DNA of 64,000 nucleotides, from positions 1-64,000 of the forward strand of contig NZ_BAGM01000131.1 in NCBI RefSeq assembly GCF_000308855.1, read 5' to 3'. Shown piece after piece: positions 32,714-42,527 of this stretch. The notes below the pieces were generated by a model, which made no database searches, had not been told where the DNA came from, and saw only the letters and a program-made list of their open reading frames with translations. The stretch comes from Nocardia veterana NBRC 100344 (GTDB lineage: Bacteria; Actinomycetota; Actinomycetes; Mycobacteriales; Mycobacteriaceae). A program made the position numbers and the translations under genes. The first letter of the stretch is position 1. The number at the start of each line of letters is the position of its first letter.

Positions 32714-33814
32714 ATGGACGGATTTCTGCTCGCACAACCGGGGGGCGTGGTCCGCACGGCCGGCACCCGGCGCGCATTCGATGATGCGCGGCGGGCAGCG
32801 GCGGCCCTGCGCGACGGCGCGGTGGAGCTGATCGTCGGCGCGGTGCCGTTCGATCCGGCCGATCCGGCCGCCCTGTGCGAACCCGCGCACGCGTCGCATA
32901 CCGCGGGCCCGTGGCGACCGGCCGCCCTCCCATCGTTGCCCGAAGTCCGGGTGGTAGCCGAAATCCCCAGTCCCGCCGAACATATGGCGCGAGTGACGAA
33001 ACTGGTCGAGCAACTGTCCGACCCCGGGCAGCCGCTGCGCAAGGTGGTGGCGGCACGCTCGCTGGTCGCCGCCGCCGAACAACCGCTGGAACCGGACGTG
33101 GTCGCCGCGCATCTGCAGGTCCGTCATCCGCAGGCCAATATCTTCGCCGTCGACCTCACCCCCGCCGGCCGGGCCGGCGCCACCCTGGTCGGCGCCACAC
33201 CGGAGATTCTGGTGACACGCCACGGCGACACCGTCACCCTGCGGCCGCTCGCGGGCACCCTGCCCCGGCACACCGACCCCGGCCGCGACGCCGACCGTTC
33301 GCGGGAGTTGTTGTCCAGCAGCAAGAATCGCGAGGAACACGCCTTCGTTATCGAATGGATCCGGCAACAGCTCACCCCCGTTTGCGCGGAACTCACCATC
33401 CCGGGAGAGCCGGAACTGGTCAGCACGGCCGAGGTGTGGCATCTCGCCACGCCCATCACCGGGCGGCTGCGCGACCCGGCCACCACGGCCCTCGATCTGG
33501 CGCTGTTGCTGCATCCGACGCCCGCGGTCTGCGGCACACCGACCGAGCTGGCGCTGCGCACCATCGGTGACATCGAGGAGCCGCGGGGCTTCTACGGCGG
33601 CGCGGTCGGCTGGTGCGACGGACGCGGTGACGGCGCCTGGGTGGTGGCGATCCGCTGCGCGGAGCTGTCCGCCGACGGCCGCACCGTGCAGGCCTACGGC
33701 GGCGGCGGGATCGTCGCGGCCTCCGATCCGCGCACCGAACTGGACGAAACCACGGCGAAACTGCGGACCCTGCTGAACGGTCTCGCCTGCGCGGTCCCGG
33801 ATCAGTCGAGCTGA
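32714..33814 (+). CDS. Isochorismate synthase (EntC/DhbC type)
   Basis: A 366-residue chorismate-binding enzyme. Its C-terminal domain carries the catalytic Lys segment PLRKVVAARSL, the Glu-bearing GATPEILV, the TPAVCGTPTELALRTI loop and the IEEPRGFYGGAVGW motif. It converts chorismate to isochorismate for siderophore or menaquinone formation. No partner siderophore genes are adjacent. Length matches M. tuberculosis EntC. Confidence 0.87.
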   Translation: MDGFLLAQPGGVVRTAGTRRAFDDARRAAAALRDGAVELIVGAVPFDPADPAALCEPAHASHTAGPWRPAALPSLPEVRVVAEIPSPAEHMARVTKLVEQLSDPGQPLRKVVAARSLVAAAEQPLEPDVVAAHLQVRHPQANIFAVDLTPAGRAGATLVGATPEILVTRHGDTVTLRPLAGTLPRHTDPGRDADRSRELLSSSKNREEHAFVIEWIRQQLTPVCAELTIPGEPELVSTAEVWHLATPITGRLRDPATTALDLALLLHPTPAVCGTPTELALRTIGDIEEPRGFYGGAVGWCDGRGDGAWVVAIRCAELSADGRTVQAYGGGGIVAASDPRTELDETTAKLRTLLNGLACAVPDQSS

Positions 33815-33920
33815 ACCGGCGAGCGCCGAACGGCGTCTCGGGCGTGCTGCGTGTCCACCGGGGCCGGTCCATGTTGTAGGTTGGCTCGCAAGACGCCTGT
33901 GTCGATGTTGGGAGTACGCG

Positions 33921-34091
33921 ATGAAGTTTGCCGTCCCGGGGGTTGCGAGCGCCGTCGCCGGAGCACTGCTCGGCGTGATCGCGGTGTTCATTGTCGTGAC
34001 GGCGACAGCACAGAATTCGCGGCCCGAGGTGGATCGCAGTGGCGACGCCTCGTCGTCGCTGCTGAACAACGTTGAGTACGGCGCTCGCTGA
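33921..34091 (+). CDS. DUF2613 small membrane/secreted protein
   Basis: A 56-residue protein that is too short for routine gene finding. It begins MKFAVPGVASAVAGALLGV, with one hydrophobic helix and an outside tail ending SLLNNVEYGAR. It matches the DUF2613 family represented by Rv0236A next to aftD. GGGAG lies at 33910-33914. The end overlaps the aftD start (TTG at 34072) by 20 bases, so translation may be coupled. Function unknown, but its link with aftD suggests a role in arabinan synthesis. Confidence 0.82.
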   Translation: MKFAVPGVASAVAGALLGVIAVFIVVTATAQNSRPEVDRSGDASSSLLNNVEYGAR

Positions 34092-37000
34092 GTCTGCGAC
34101 CACCGCTGCCCGACCCGCCGACACCCCGTCCTCGGCCACCGCACCACTGGGCCGGCGCTGGTTCGCCGGTACCGTTCTCGTCGCCTTCCTGCTGACCTTT
34201 CTGCAGGCGCCCGGGCGTACCGTCGCCGACACCAAGTACGACCTGGCCCAGAATCCGCTCGGGTTCCTGGAACGCGCCGCTCATCTGTGGAGTAGTCAGG
34301 CTCCGATGGGGCAGGTGCAGAACCAGGCCTACGGCTATTTCTTCCCGCACGGCGCCTTCTTCTCGCTCGGCCACCTGCTGGGTATCCCGGCCTGGACGAC
34401 CCAGCGGATCTGGTGGGCGCTGCTCGTCCTCGCCGGATTCTGGGGCGTCGTCCGGCTGTGCGAGGTGCTCGGCATCGGCACCCGGGGTTCTCGGGTCGTC
34501 GCGGCGATCGCCTTCGCGTTGTCGCCGCGGGTGCTGACCACGCTCGGCTCGATCTCGTCGGAAACTTTGCCGATGATGCTGGCGCCGTGGGTGCTGCTCG
34601 CGCCGGCGGCGTTGGGGGTCGTCGGCCTGCCGCGGGCGCATCCGGCCCGCTCGGGATGGCGGCGGCTGCTGCCGCCCCGGGCGACCGCCGAATCGCTATC
34701 GATGCGCGGTGCCACCTCACCGGCCGCGAGCGCCCTCGCCCTGGCGCTGATGGGTTCGGTCAATGCCGTCGCGACCGTCGCGGCCTTCCTGCCGGCCGTC
34801 CTGTGGTGGGCCTCCTACCGCCCGAATCGCACCTGGTGGCGCTTCACTCGGGTGTGGATTCCGCTGCTCGCCCTCGGCACCTTCTGGTGGGTGGTGCCGC
34901 TGCTGCTGCTCGGCAAGGTCAGTCCGCCGTTCCTGGACTACATCGAATCCTCCGGGGTCACCACCCAGTGGGCCTCACTCGGCGAGGTGCTGCGCGGCAC
35001 CGACAGTTGGACCCCGTACGTCTCCCCGGAGCGGATCGCGGGCGCGGTGCTGGTCACCCAGCCCGCGGCGGTGCTCGCCACGGGCGTGCTCGCCGCGGCG
35101 GGGATGGCGGGCCTGGCGCTGCGATCGATGCCGGCAAGGGGGCGATTCACCCTCGTCCTGATCGTGGGTCTGGTCGGGATCTGCGCCGGTTACGCCGGGC
35201 AGCTCGGCGGACCCTTCGCCGAATCGGTCCGGATCTTCCTCGATTCCGGCGGCGCCCCGCTGCGCAACGTGCACAAGCTGGAGCCGCTGATCCGGATTCC
35301 GCTGGTGATCGGGCTCGCGCATCTGCTGCGGCGGGTGCCGCTGCCCGCCTCGGTGCCGATGCCGGTGTGGCGGCGGGCCTTCGCGCATCCGGAACGGAAT
35401 CGGATGGTCGCGGTGGCGGCGCTGTTGCTGGCGGCGCTGGCGCTGTCCACATCGTTGGCGTGGACCAGCAAGCTGGCCCCGCGCGGCGCCTACGACAAGG
35501 TGCCGGCGTATTGGCAGCAGACCGCGCAGTGGTTGGCGCACAACGCCTCCGATGCGCGCGCCCTGGTGGTGCCGGGAGCGCCGTTCGGCAGTCAGATCTG
35601 GGGGCTGACCCGCGACGAACCGCTGCAGGCGCTCGCCACGACCCCGTGGGCGGTGCGCGATGCGGTGCCGCTCACCCCGCCCGGTGCCATCCGAGCCATG
35701 GATTCGGTGCAGCGCCTGATCGCCGACGGTCGCCCGTCGGCGGGCCTGGCGCCCACGCTGCTCGACCAGGGCATCGGAATCCTGGTGTTGCGCAACGATC
35801 TCGACCCCGACACCTCCCGCTCCACCCGGCCGATGCTCGCGCACGAGGCGATCGAGGGTTCGCCCGGCATGACGAAGGTCGCCGAGTTCGGCAATCCGAT
35901 CGAGGTCGGGCACGGGGACGGCCTGGTCGCCGACGGCGATCTGCGACCCACCTATCCCGCCATCGAGATCTACCGCGTAACGGGCGACGAGCCCGGCGCA
36001 CCCGCCGATATTCGTAGTGGGCCCGGTGCGCCGGCGAATTTCCCGGGTGCGCGTACGGTCCCGCTGAATTCGGTTCCGGTGGTTCAGGGCGGACCGGAAG
36101 TGCTGGAACGGATGCGCCGCATCGGAGACGCACACGGCCCCACCCTGTTGGCCGCCGACGCGGCGCGGGCGGGGCTCACCCCCACCGCGACCACGGTCAC
36201 CGATACGCCGATGGATCGTGAGGCCGATTTCGGCCGGGTGGACAACCACAATTCGGCGCTGCGCGCGCCGACCGATGCCCGCCGCACCCACAATTTGGTG
36301 CCCGACTACGCGGTTCCCGGCACACCGCTGGTCGAGGGGCAGTGGTCGGGCGCCACCGTCACCGCCTCCAGTTCCGCCGCCGATGCCACCCAGCTCGGCG
36401 GGGCGGCGCCCGGTAGTTCGACAGCGGCCGCATTCGACGGTGATCCCACCACCGCATGGTTGAGCACCAGCGCCGAACACGCTGTGGGGCAATGGCTTCG
36501 GCTCGCCCTGGATCATCCGATCACGGCCGGGGCGGTGCGGGTGACCACCAGCCCCGCGGCGATCGGTGATCCGGTGAAGTGGATCGAGGTGCGCACCGCC
36601 AACGGCACGGTTGCCGCACGCATCTCCGAACCCGGTGTGCCGGTATCGGTTTCGCTGCCGCCCGGGCGCACCGACTGGCTGACCATCACCGCGACCCGCA
36701 CCGAGAACGGCACCGGCGGCGGACAGTTCGGCATCAGCGAGGTCAACCTGTTCGACTATTCGAATCGGGACGCGCCGACGCCGGTGGATATTCGGCATCG
36801 CACGGTGCTGCCGCCGGTGCCGCCGGGCTCCTCGGTCCGGGGATGGGATCTCGGGCAGGAATTCCCCGGGCGCAGCGGCTGTTTCGACGCGCCCGACCGG
36901 GTCCGGTGCAGTAAGGGGCTCGCGCTGCCGGCCGAGGAACCGGGAACCTTCGAGCGAACACTCAGCGTCCCCGCTCCGACGACGGTGATCCCGCAGCTGA

Positions 37001-38754
37001 CCGTGCGCACTCGGCAGGGACCGGCGCTGGAGGGGCTGTTGACCGATCCCGAGCGTCCGGTCGCACGCGGTAAGGCCGATGTCGGTGATCTGCGCGGGTC
37101 CGCCTTCGCCGCCACCGACGGCGACCCGCGAACCAGCTGGATCGCACCCGAGGACACCGTGCGCAACCGCGCGGGCGGCAAGCCGACGCTGACCATTCAA
37201 CTGCCACGACCGGAACTGGTGACCGGGGTGGAGGTCACGCCGCCGATGGGCGCGCTCCCCGCCCGGCCGACCTCGCTCGCGGTGAACCTCGGCGACGGTC
37301 CGCAGGTCCGGGAGATCCCGCCCGCACCGAAGGGGCGCGACCCGGAGGCGACCGCCGACAACGATTCGCCCGGCCGATCGCCCACCACCACGCCCGCCCC
37401 GAACGCCCCGGCGCCGGAACCGCAGTCGACCGATACCCCGGCCCCGATGTCCGCACCACCGACCCCGGTCCGGCTCGACCTGCATCCATATGTCACCGAC
37501 CACATCGAGATCAGCATCGACACCTGGAAAACGGTGTTGGATCGCACCGCCCTCGGCCTGACCCAGCAGCAGCCGCCCGGGATCGCGGAGATCTCCGTTC
37601 TCGGGCCGGACTTTCCGGCGCCCGCGCCCGGCGACCGGCTGGTCACCGTCGACTGCGATCATGGCCCGACCCTCGCCGTCGCGGGACGCGTACTGCACAC
37701 CAGCGTCACCGCGACGGCCGACGAATTGCGCAGCGGTAAGCCGGTTTCCGCAACCGTCTGCCCGGCCGGCCCGGCGTCGCCGGACCTCGACAGCGGGCCC
37801 GCGGACTTCTCCTGGCCCACGGTCGATCTGCCGAGTGGACCGGTGGATGTGACGGTCGCGCCGACCGACCTGTTCTCGGTCGATGAACTGCGCTTGCCCA
37901 GCACCGCTTTCCCGGCGACGGCCGGTACCGCCGCGGCGCCGGGCGAGCGCCTGCTGACTCTGCCGTTGAGTACGAATGTGGGGTGGGCGGCGCACACCGC
38001 GGACGGCCGTGCGCTGCGGCCGGTGGTGGTGGACGGCTGGAAGCAGGGCTGGATCGTCCCGGCTGGTGCGCACGGGCCGGTCACGATCGAATTCCCGATC
38101 GACCGCTGGTATCGCCTCGCGATCTTCGGCGGTCTGCTGTTGTTGCTTCCCCTGGTGCTGCTGGCCGTACCGGTTCCGGCGCGCATGCGTAGATGGCTGG
38201 ACGACAAGGCAATTCGCGTCTTCCGCCGCGCCGGGACAGCTGCCGAGGCCACCTCCGCTCGCACGGCGACGGCGGAGAGCGAGTCCGCGCGAGCCCCGCG
38301 CAGCGACGCGGCGATTTCACCGCCGGGCGCAGCGGCGGCATCGCCGGATCACGCGCCGGTCGTGGCGGTGCCGGGCCCGGAGCCGAGCGCGACGAGCTAC
38401 GACCCGCCGCCGCGGACCTGGGACAGCTGGTGGCTGGGTGCCGCCGGAATGACGATCGCCGCCTTCCTCGTCTCCGGTCCGGTCGGAAGTCTCTGCGCCG
38501 CAACGGCGTTGGTCGCGATTCGGGTCCTGCCGCGGGCTCCGATCGCCCTGGCCGTCCTCGCCGCGGCGGGCACCGTGGTGGGTGAAGCCGCACTCTCGAC
38601 CGGTCCGTGGCGGTCGTCCGAGGTCTATATGGGCGGCTCCCTGTGGGCACAGTTCCCCGCATTGGTCGCCGTGGTGGCGGTCGGGGTCGCGGCCCTGCCC
38701 GCGCGGAATCCGCTGCGCCGGTCGCGACCGCGGGTCAACCGAAACGGCGTTTGA
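34072..38754 (+). CDS. aftD: Alpha-(1->3)-arabinofuranosyltransferase AftD
   Basis: A 1560-residue GT-C membrane enzyme that adds branching arabinose from decaprenyl-phosphoryl-arabinose to arabinogalactan and lipoarabinomannan. The N-terminal 450 residues carry the membrane helices and the acidic loop DTKYDLAQNPLGFL. The central extracytoplasmic part has discoidin-like domains (about 755-900 and about 1000-1050, with AAFDGDPTTAWLST and DGDPRTSWIAPED). A Pro-rich linker sits near 1100. C-terminal helices lie at about 1347, 1452 and 1500. The start is a TTG, weakly supported; no better one is seen. Its end overlaps the convergent acyltransferase gene by 20 bases. Confidence 0.92.
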   Translation: MSTALAESATTAARPADTPSSATAPLGRRWFAGTVLVAFLLTFLQAPGRTVADTKYDLAQNPLGFLERAAHLWSSQAPMGQVQNQAYGYFFPHGAFFSLGHLLGIPAWTTQRIWWALLVLAGFWGVVRLCEVLGIGTRGSRVVAAIAFALSPRVLTTLGSISSETLPMMLAPWVLLAPAALGVVGLPRAHPARSGWRRLLPPRATAESLSMRGATSPAASALALALMGSVNAVATVAAFLPAVLWWASYRPNRTWWRFTRVWIPLLALGTFWWVVPLLLLGKVSPPFLDYIESSGVTTQWASLGEVLRGTDSWTPYVSPERIAGAVLVTQPAAVLATGVLAAAGMAGLALRSMPARGRFTLVLIVGLVGICAGYAGQLGGPFAESVRIFLDSGGAPLRNVHKLEPLIRIPLVIGLAHLLRRVPLPASVPMPVWRRAFAHPERNRMVAVAALLLAALALSTSLAWTSKLAPRGAYDKVPAYWQQTAQWLAHNASDARALVVPGAPFGSQIWGLTRDEPLQALATTPWAVRDAVPLTPPGAIRAMDSVQRLIADGRPSAGLAPTLLDQGIGILVLRNDLDPDTSRSTRPMLAHEAIEGSPGMTKVAEFGNPIEVGHGDGLVADGDLRPTYPAIEIYRVTGDEPGAPADIRSGPGAPANFPGARTVPLNSVPVVQGGPEVLERMRRIGDAHGPTLLAADAARAGLTPTATTVTDTPMDREADFGRVDNHNSALRAPTDARRTHNLVPDYAVPGTPLVEGQWSGATVTASSSAADATQLGGAAPGSSTAAAFDGDPTTAWLSTSAEHAVGQWLRLALDHPITAGAVRVTTSPAAIGDPVKWIEVRTANGTVAARISEPGVPVSVSLPPGRTDWLTITATRTENGTGGGQFGISEVNLFDYSNRDAPTPVDIRHRTVLPPVPPGSSVRGWDLGQEFPGRSGCFDAPDRVRCSKGLALPAEEPGTFERTLSVPAPTTVIPQLTVRTRQGPALEGLLTDPERPVARGKADVGDLRGSAFAATDGDPRTSWIAPEDTVRNRAGGKPTLTIQLPRPELVTGVEVTPPMGALPARPTSLAVNLGDGPQVREIPPAPKGRDPEATADNDSPGRSPTTTPAPNAPAPEPQSTDTPAPMSAPPTPVRLDLHPYVTDHIEISIDTWKTVLDRTALGLTQQQPPGIAEISVLGPDFPAPAPGDRLVTVDCDHGPTLAVAGRVLHTSVTATADELRSGKPVSATVCPAGPASPDLDSGPADFSWPTVDLPSGPVDVTVAPTDLFSVDELRLPSTAFPATAGTAAAPGERLLTLPLSTNVGWAAHTADGRALRPVVVDGWKQGWIVPAGAHGPVTIEFPIDRWYRLAIFGGLLLLLPLVLLAVPVPARMRRWLDDKAIRVFRRAGTAAEATSARTATAESESARAPRSDAAISPPGAAAASPDHAPVVAVPGPEPSATSYDPPPRTWDSWWLGAAGMTIAAFLVSGPVGSLCAATALVAIRVLPRAPIALAVLAAAGTVVGEAALSTGPWRSSEVYMGGSLWAQFPALVAVVAVGVAALPARNPLRRSRPRVNRNGV

Positions 38755-39934
38755 CCCAGTGCCGCACCGGCTCCTCCACCAGCGCGTAGCTGGCCGCCGC
38801 CAGCGGCAGCGTGAAAGCCACCGTCAATGCCAGCACGTGCAGAAAGCCCCCGTTGAACGGGATGAATCCGAAGATCGGGAACATCATCGCCAACACCACC
38901 AGGTGCCAGATGAAGATGCCGTAGGACCAGCGCCCGATCGTCAGCGCCACCCGGCTCTGTAGCAACCGGTGCGGCGCGAGGCCGACCACGAGCGGGGCGA
39001 GCAGGCCGAATCCGATCAAGGCCCCTAGACCCATTTTCATCGCGTACTGCCAGGCCGTACCGCGGGCCAGCCCGGCCGGGCCGGCCAGATCGGTGGCCGA
39101 GAGCGCGAACGCGACCGCCGCCAGCGACCACATCAGCCGACGACTTCCGATCCACCGCTGCCAGCGCGGCACCGGGGCTCCCGCCCGGGACCGGGCGGCG
39201 AGGATCTCGGCCAGCTCGGCGAGCACCATGCCGCCGGCGAACCACGGCAGATATCCGGGCAACCAGTTGTCCGCGTGAATCGCATCCGGGGTGGGCACCG
39301 GCAGAAAATTCCAACTCAGGCTGACCAACCCGAGGGCGGCCACCGCGGCGACCCGGCGCCGGGCCGCCGTGCCGCGCAACCGAACCAGCGCCCACGCCAG
39401 CAGCGGCAACACCAGATAGAAGGCCATTTCGACCGACAGGCTCCACATCTGAGTGAGCCCGTCGGTGAGCGTCAGCGGGACGAAGACCTGCAGCAGCGCC
39501 AGATTCGCGAGCCACACCCGCAAACCCGCCGAATGTGCCGCGGACGGCAGCAGTATCAGCGCCGCGCACACGACGACCCAATACGCGGGCAGGATCCGGG
39601 CGCCACGATGCAGGAGATAGCGGCCGGTCGGGGGTGCCGCGCCCAGGCCGCGGGCCGCGGCGGCATGCGGTCGCCACAGCAGGAACCCGGACAGGCCGAA
39701 GAAGACCGCGACCGCCATATCGAATCGTTCCCACACCCGGCCGATCACCGGCTCCCCGGCGGCGCCGGTCTGGAAAGCGACATGGGTCAGCACCACCCCG
39801 AGAGCGGCCAGCCCGCGCATACCTTCCAGTGCCGGAACGAATCTGCGCGTCCCGGACGCCGCCTGGGTGTGCGGCGGTGCGGCGCCGGCCGGCACGTCGG
39901 TGCTGGGTGCGGCGGTTTCGGGCGTTGCGGTCAT
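38735..39934 (-). CDS. tmaT: Membrane acyltransferase, TmaT-like
   Basis: A 399-residue acyltransferase-3 family protein with about ten membrane helices. Motif FVPALEGMRGLAALGVVLTH holds the Arg and His that mark the family; FFGLSGFLLWRPH, HRGARILPAYW and WSLSVEMAFYLVLPLL are also present. The homologue Rv0228/MSMEG_0319 is TmaT, which acetylates trehalose monomycolate before MmpL3 export. Position next to pgfA-like and in the same region as mmpL3 supports that role. The C-terminal end overlaps aftD tail to tail by 20 bases. Orthology rests on synteny from memory. Confidence 0.8.
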   Translation of the reverse strand: MTATPETAAPSTDVPAGAAPPHTQAASGTRRFVPALEGMRGLAALGVVLTHVAFQTGAAGEPVIGRVWERFDMAVAVFFGLSGFLLWRPHAAAARGLGAAPPTGRYLLHRGARILPAYWVVVCAALILLPSAAHSAGLRVWLANLALLQVFVPLTLTDGLTQMWSLSVEMAFYLVLPLLAWALVRLRGTAARRRVAAVAALGLVSLSWNFLPVPTPDAIHADNWLPGYLPWFAGGMVLAELAEILAARSRAGAPVPRWQRWIGSRRLMWSLAAVAFALSATDLAGPAGLARGTAWQYAMKMGLGALIGFGLLAPLVVGLAPHRLLQSRVALTIGRWSYGIFIWHLVVLAMMFPIFGFIPFNGGFLHVLALTVAFTLPLAAASYALVEEPVRHWVKRRFG

Positions 39935-40126
39935 CGCGGTCCAGTCTGCCCTGCGGGCATCGGCCGCCGCCGGACGCCCGTACTTTTTCGCGGTGTTTTC
40001 CGTACTCAGCTCGCCGGGTTAAGGTGCCGGACTGTTAGTGTCGGGGCTCACGAGTGCTTGTGTTATGACCGCACCCGGTTATGAGCGCACCCGGACGAGG
40101 CTTGTTCGACGACGAGGAGAGTTTGC

Positions 40127-41275
40127 ATGGCACTCAGTGCCGGTACCAAGAGGACGGTGGCCTGCCTGCTCGTGGGACTCGGTGCGCTGTTGATCGTCGC
40201 AGCGATACTGATCCCGACCTATGGGGTGAGCCAGTTGGCCAAAACTCCCCTCGACCTCGAGATCACCACGATCGCGACGAACAAGCCGGACGCACCGAGT
40301 GAGGTGCTGGACGCCAAATCGCTGACCTCCGGCGACGGCCCGGTCAAGATCGACAAGAACGTCGGCCTGATCTCGCAGCGCTTCCTCACCGTCGAGGACC
40401 CCTCGGGCAAGACCAATATGACCATCCAGGCCGGTCAGACCCTGCGCAACAAGGACAAGACCGGTGACACCGGGCTGCTGACCGCGACCATCGACCGGGT
40501 CACCATCAACCGCAAGACCGGTGAGCCGATCGACGACGACCCGAACGGCTCCATCGCCGTCACTGTCGACAGCAAGGGCAACAGCGTCCCGGATCCGGTG
40601 CAGCACACCGGTCTGCAGTACCGGTTCCCGATCGGCACCGAGAAGCAGACCTACCCGTACTTCGACATCAACGCGCGCAAGTCGTTCGATATCAAGTTCG
40701 TCGAGGAGACCGAGATCAACGATCTGAAGGTCTACCACTTCCAGCAGCAGATCCCGCCGCAGAACCTGGCCAAGGTGGTCTCGACGCCGACCAACCGGCT
40801 CACCTTCCCGGCCGCCAAGTGGGGCGTGCCGGGCGACGGCGACGTCACGATGGACCGGTACTACACCAACACCCGCGACGTGTGGGTCGAGCCGCAGACC
40901 GGAACCGTGATCAAGGGTTCCGAGCAGTTGCACCTGTACTACGCGCGCACCGCCGACAAGCCGGAGGTCAACGCGATCAACACCACGCTGGTGTTCGACG
41001 ACGACACCGTGCGGTCGCAGATCGACGAGGCGCGCAAGTACATGGACGAGCTGTCGCTGTACGGCCGCACGCTGCCGATCGTCTTCGGTGTGCTCGGTGC
41101 GATCTCGCTGATCGCCGGCCTGGTGCTGGGCCTGCGCGGTGGCGACGACGGCTCCTCGAAGCCGGGCCGGCTGGTGCGCAAGCCGAAGCAGCCCGAACCC
41201 GGCACGGCCGGCGGGTCCGATCGGGCCTTCTCGGAAGCGCCGACACAGCAGATCGATATCAGCAAGAACCTCTAG
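40127..41275 (+). CDS. pgfA: DUF3068 membrane protein, PgfA-like
   Basis: A 382-residue DUF3068 protein. An N-terminal helix (TVACLLVGLGALLIVAAILI) and a C-terminal helix (IVFGVLGAISLIAGLVLGL) bracket an extracytoplasmic beta-rich domain. The homologue Rv0227c/MSMEG_0317 is PgfA, reported to work with MmpL3 in trehalose monomycolate transport and polar growth. Order with tmaT-like and aftD matches H37Rv in mirror orientation. Ends at the strong terminator 41288-41330. Confidence 0.85.
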   Translation: MALSAGTKRTVACLLVGLGALLIVAAILIPTYGVSQLAKTPLDLEITTIATNKPDAPSEVLDAKSLTSGDGPVKIDKNVGLISQRFLTVEDPSGKTNMTIQAGQTLRNKDKTGDTGLLTATIDRVTINRKTGEPIDDDPNGSIAVTVDSKGNSVPDPVQHTGLQYRFPIGTEKQTYPYFDINARKSFDIKFVEETEINDLKVYHFQQQIPPQNLAKVVSTPTNRLTFPAAKWGVPGDGDVTMDRYYTNTRDVWVEPQTGTVIKGSEQLHLYYARTADKPEVNAINTTLVFDDDTVRSQIDEARKYMDELSLYGRTLPIVFGVLGAISLIAGLVLGLRGGDDGSSKPGRLVRKPKQPEPGTAGGSDRAFSEAPTQQIDISKNL

Positions 41276-41287
41276 GGTCTCGACACG

Positions 41288-41330
41288 CCAGTGGCTCCCC
41301 GGTCGGAAAACCGGGGAGCCACTGGTTTTT
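41288..41330 (+). terminator. Terminator after pgfA-like gene
   Basis: A 16-bp perfect stem (41288-41303 with 41310-41325) followed by TTTTT, a classic intrinsic terminator. Confidence 0.93.
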
Positions 41331-41353
41331 CGGGGTTTGTCGCTTTTCGGGGC

Positions 41354-41797
41354 TTATCGCTGCGCCGGGCGGGTCGCCGGCTGCATCCGGAAGCTGATCG
41401 CCTCCATCAGCGGCTTGCGCTGCGTCTTCTGCACCGCCGCGATCCGCCACTCGCCGTCGCTCTCGCGAACCACGGTGTAGGTGGCCATCTTCCCCAGCTT
41501 CTTCGGCTTACCCTTGGACGATTCGCCACGGGTCAGCACCACGGCGGTATCGCTGCCGTAGCGGCGGATCTCGACGATCTCGACGGTGAGCCGGGTGCCC
41601 TTCAGGAAGCTGTCGAACAGCGCCTGGTGGGCGTTGCCGATCTCGGCGCCGCCGTGATAGACGGTGCCGACATAGGTGACGTCGGTGGCGTCGGCGGTGA
41701 AGCAGGCGCCGTAGGCGGCGCCGTCGCCGCGGTTCCAGGCTTCGCTGCTGCGTTCGATGAGAGCGCGGATGGCGGCGGTGTCGGTGGCGGTGGTCAT
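41354..41797 (-). CDS. SgcJ/EcaC-type SnoaL-like protein 1
   Basis: A 147-residue NTF2-fold protein (IRALIERSSEAWNRGDGAAYGACF; later DGEWRIAAVQKTQRKP) of the SgcJ/EcaC family, usually of unknown enzymatic role. It is the last gene of a MarR-adjacent operon. Its closest relative in the window is the protein at 42524, with the shared YTVVRESDGEWRIA/YTLVREADGKWRIA segment. Confidence 0.82.
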   Translation of the reverse strand: MTTATDTAAIRALIERSSEAWNRGDGAAYGACFTADATDVTYVGTVYHGGAEIGNAHQALFDSFLKGTRLTVEIVEIRRYGSDTAVVLTRGESSKGKPKKLGKMATYTVVRESDGEWRIAAVQKTQRKPLMEAISFRMQPATRPAQR

Positions 41798-41807
41798 GAT
41801 CTTCTCC

Positions 41808-42527
41808 TCAATCGGCGAGTAGGTTCAGGGCGGTTCGGCGCGGCAGCAGCCGCAGGGCGGTGGTGAGTACACGATCGGGCCGGCTGGTGAGAACCACCGG
41901 ACCCTGTTTGTCGGACAAGGCTTTTCGGGCTCGACGGACCACGTCCTCGGGCGATCGCACCAGCCAGGGCGGGACGTCCTCGGCGGTCTGAGCACGGGTG
42001 GCGGTGACGCCGGGGCACAACGCCAGCACGTGCACGCCACGCGATTTCTGTTCGTGCCAGAGGGTTTCGGAGAAAGTGGTGACGAACGCCTTGGAGGCGC
42101 TGTACACACTCATTCCGGGCTTTGGCGAAAGGGCCAGTGTGGAGGATACATTCACCAGGGCGCTGCCCGGGCGGGCGGTGGCGAGAAAGGCATGCGCCAA
42201 CGCCACCGTCGCCCGGCAGTTGAGATCCATCGTCTGCAGCGCGGCGTCGAGCGGAAGTTCGGCGAAGTCGCCCGGTACGGCCGTTCCGGCGTTGTTCACC
42301 AGGAGGGAATAGCCGCCCCGGCGCAACAACTCGGAGGTCTCCGCGACTCCGGTCGCGGTGGACAGATCCGCCGCCAGATAGTCGTGTCCGGCGCCGAGGT
42401 CCGACATCAGCTCGGCCAGCGGTTCGGCGCCGCGTGCGACGGCGGTGATCGAAAACCCTTCTTCGGCAAGGGCGGTGGCGAAGGCCCGGCCGATGCCGGC
42501 ACTCGCCCCGGTCACCAACGCCTTCAC
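41808..42527 (-). CDS. Short-chain dehydrogenase/reductase
   Basis: A 239-residue SDR starting at GTG 42527. The cofactor loop VTGASAGIGRAFATAL, NNAG in LLVNNAGTAVPG, catalytic Ser (VSSTLALS) and YSASK are intact. It overlaps the upstream SgcJ-like gene by GTGA and is followed after 10 bases by the second SgcJ-like gene. Substrate not known. The arrangement suggests a small tailoring pathway under the divergent MarR regulator. Confidence 0.88.
   Translation of the reverse strand: MKALVTGASAGIGRAFATALAEEGFSITAVARGAEPLAELMSDLGAGHDYLAADLSTATGVAETSELLRRGGYSLLVNNAGTAVPGDFAELPLDAALQTMDLNCRATVALAHAFLATARPGSALVNVSSTLALSPKPGMSVYSASKAFVTTFSETLWHEQKSRGVHVLALCPGVTATRAQTAEDVPPWLVRSPEDVVRRARKALSDKQGPVVLTSRPDRVLTTALRLLPRRTALNLLAD

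Noticed and set aside
34975..38073. 1032-codon antisense frame across aftD
   Set aside because: High GC leaves complementary frames open; the arginine/glycine-rich sequence has no domain, and aftD is convincing on the other strand.
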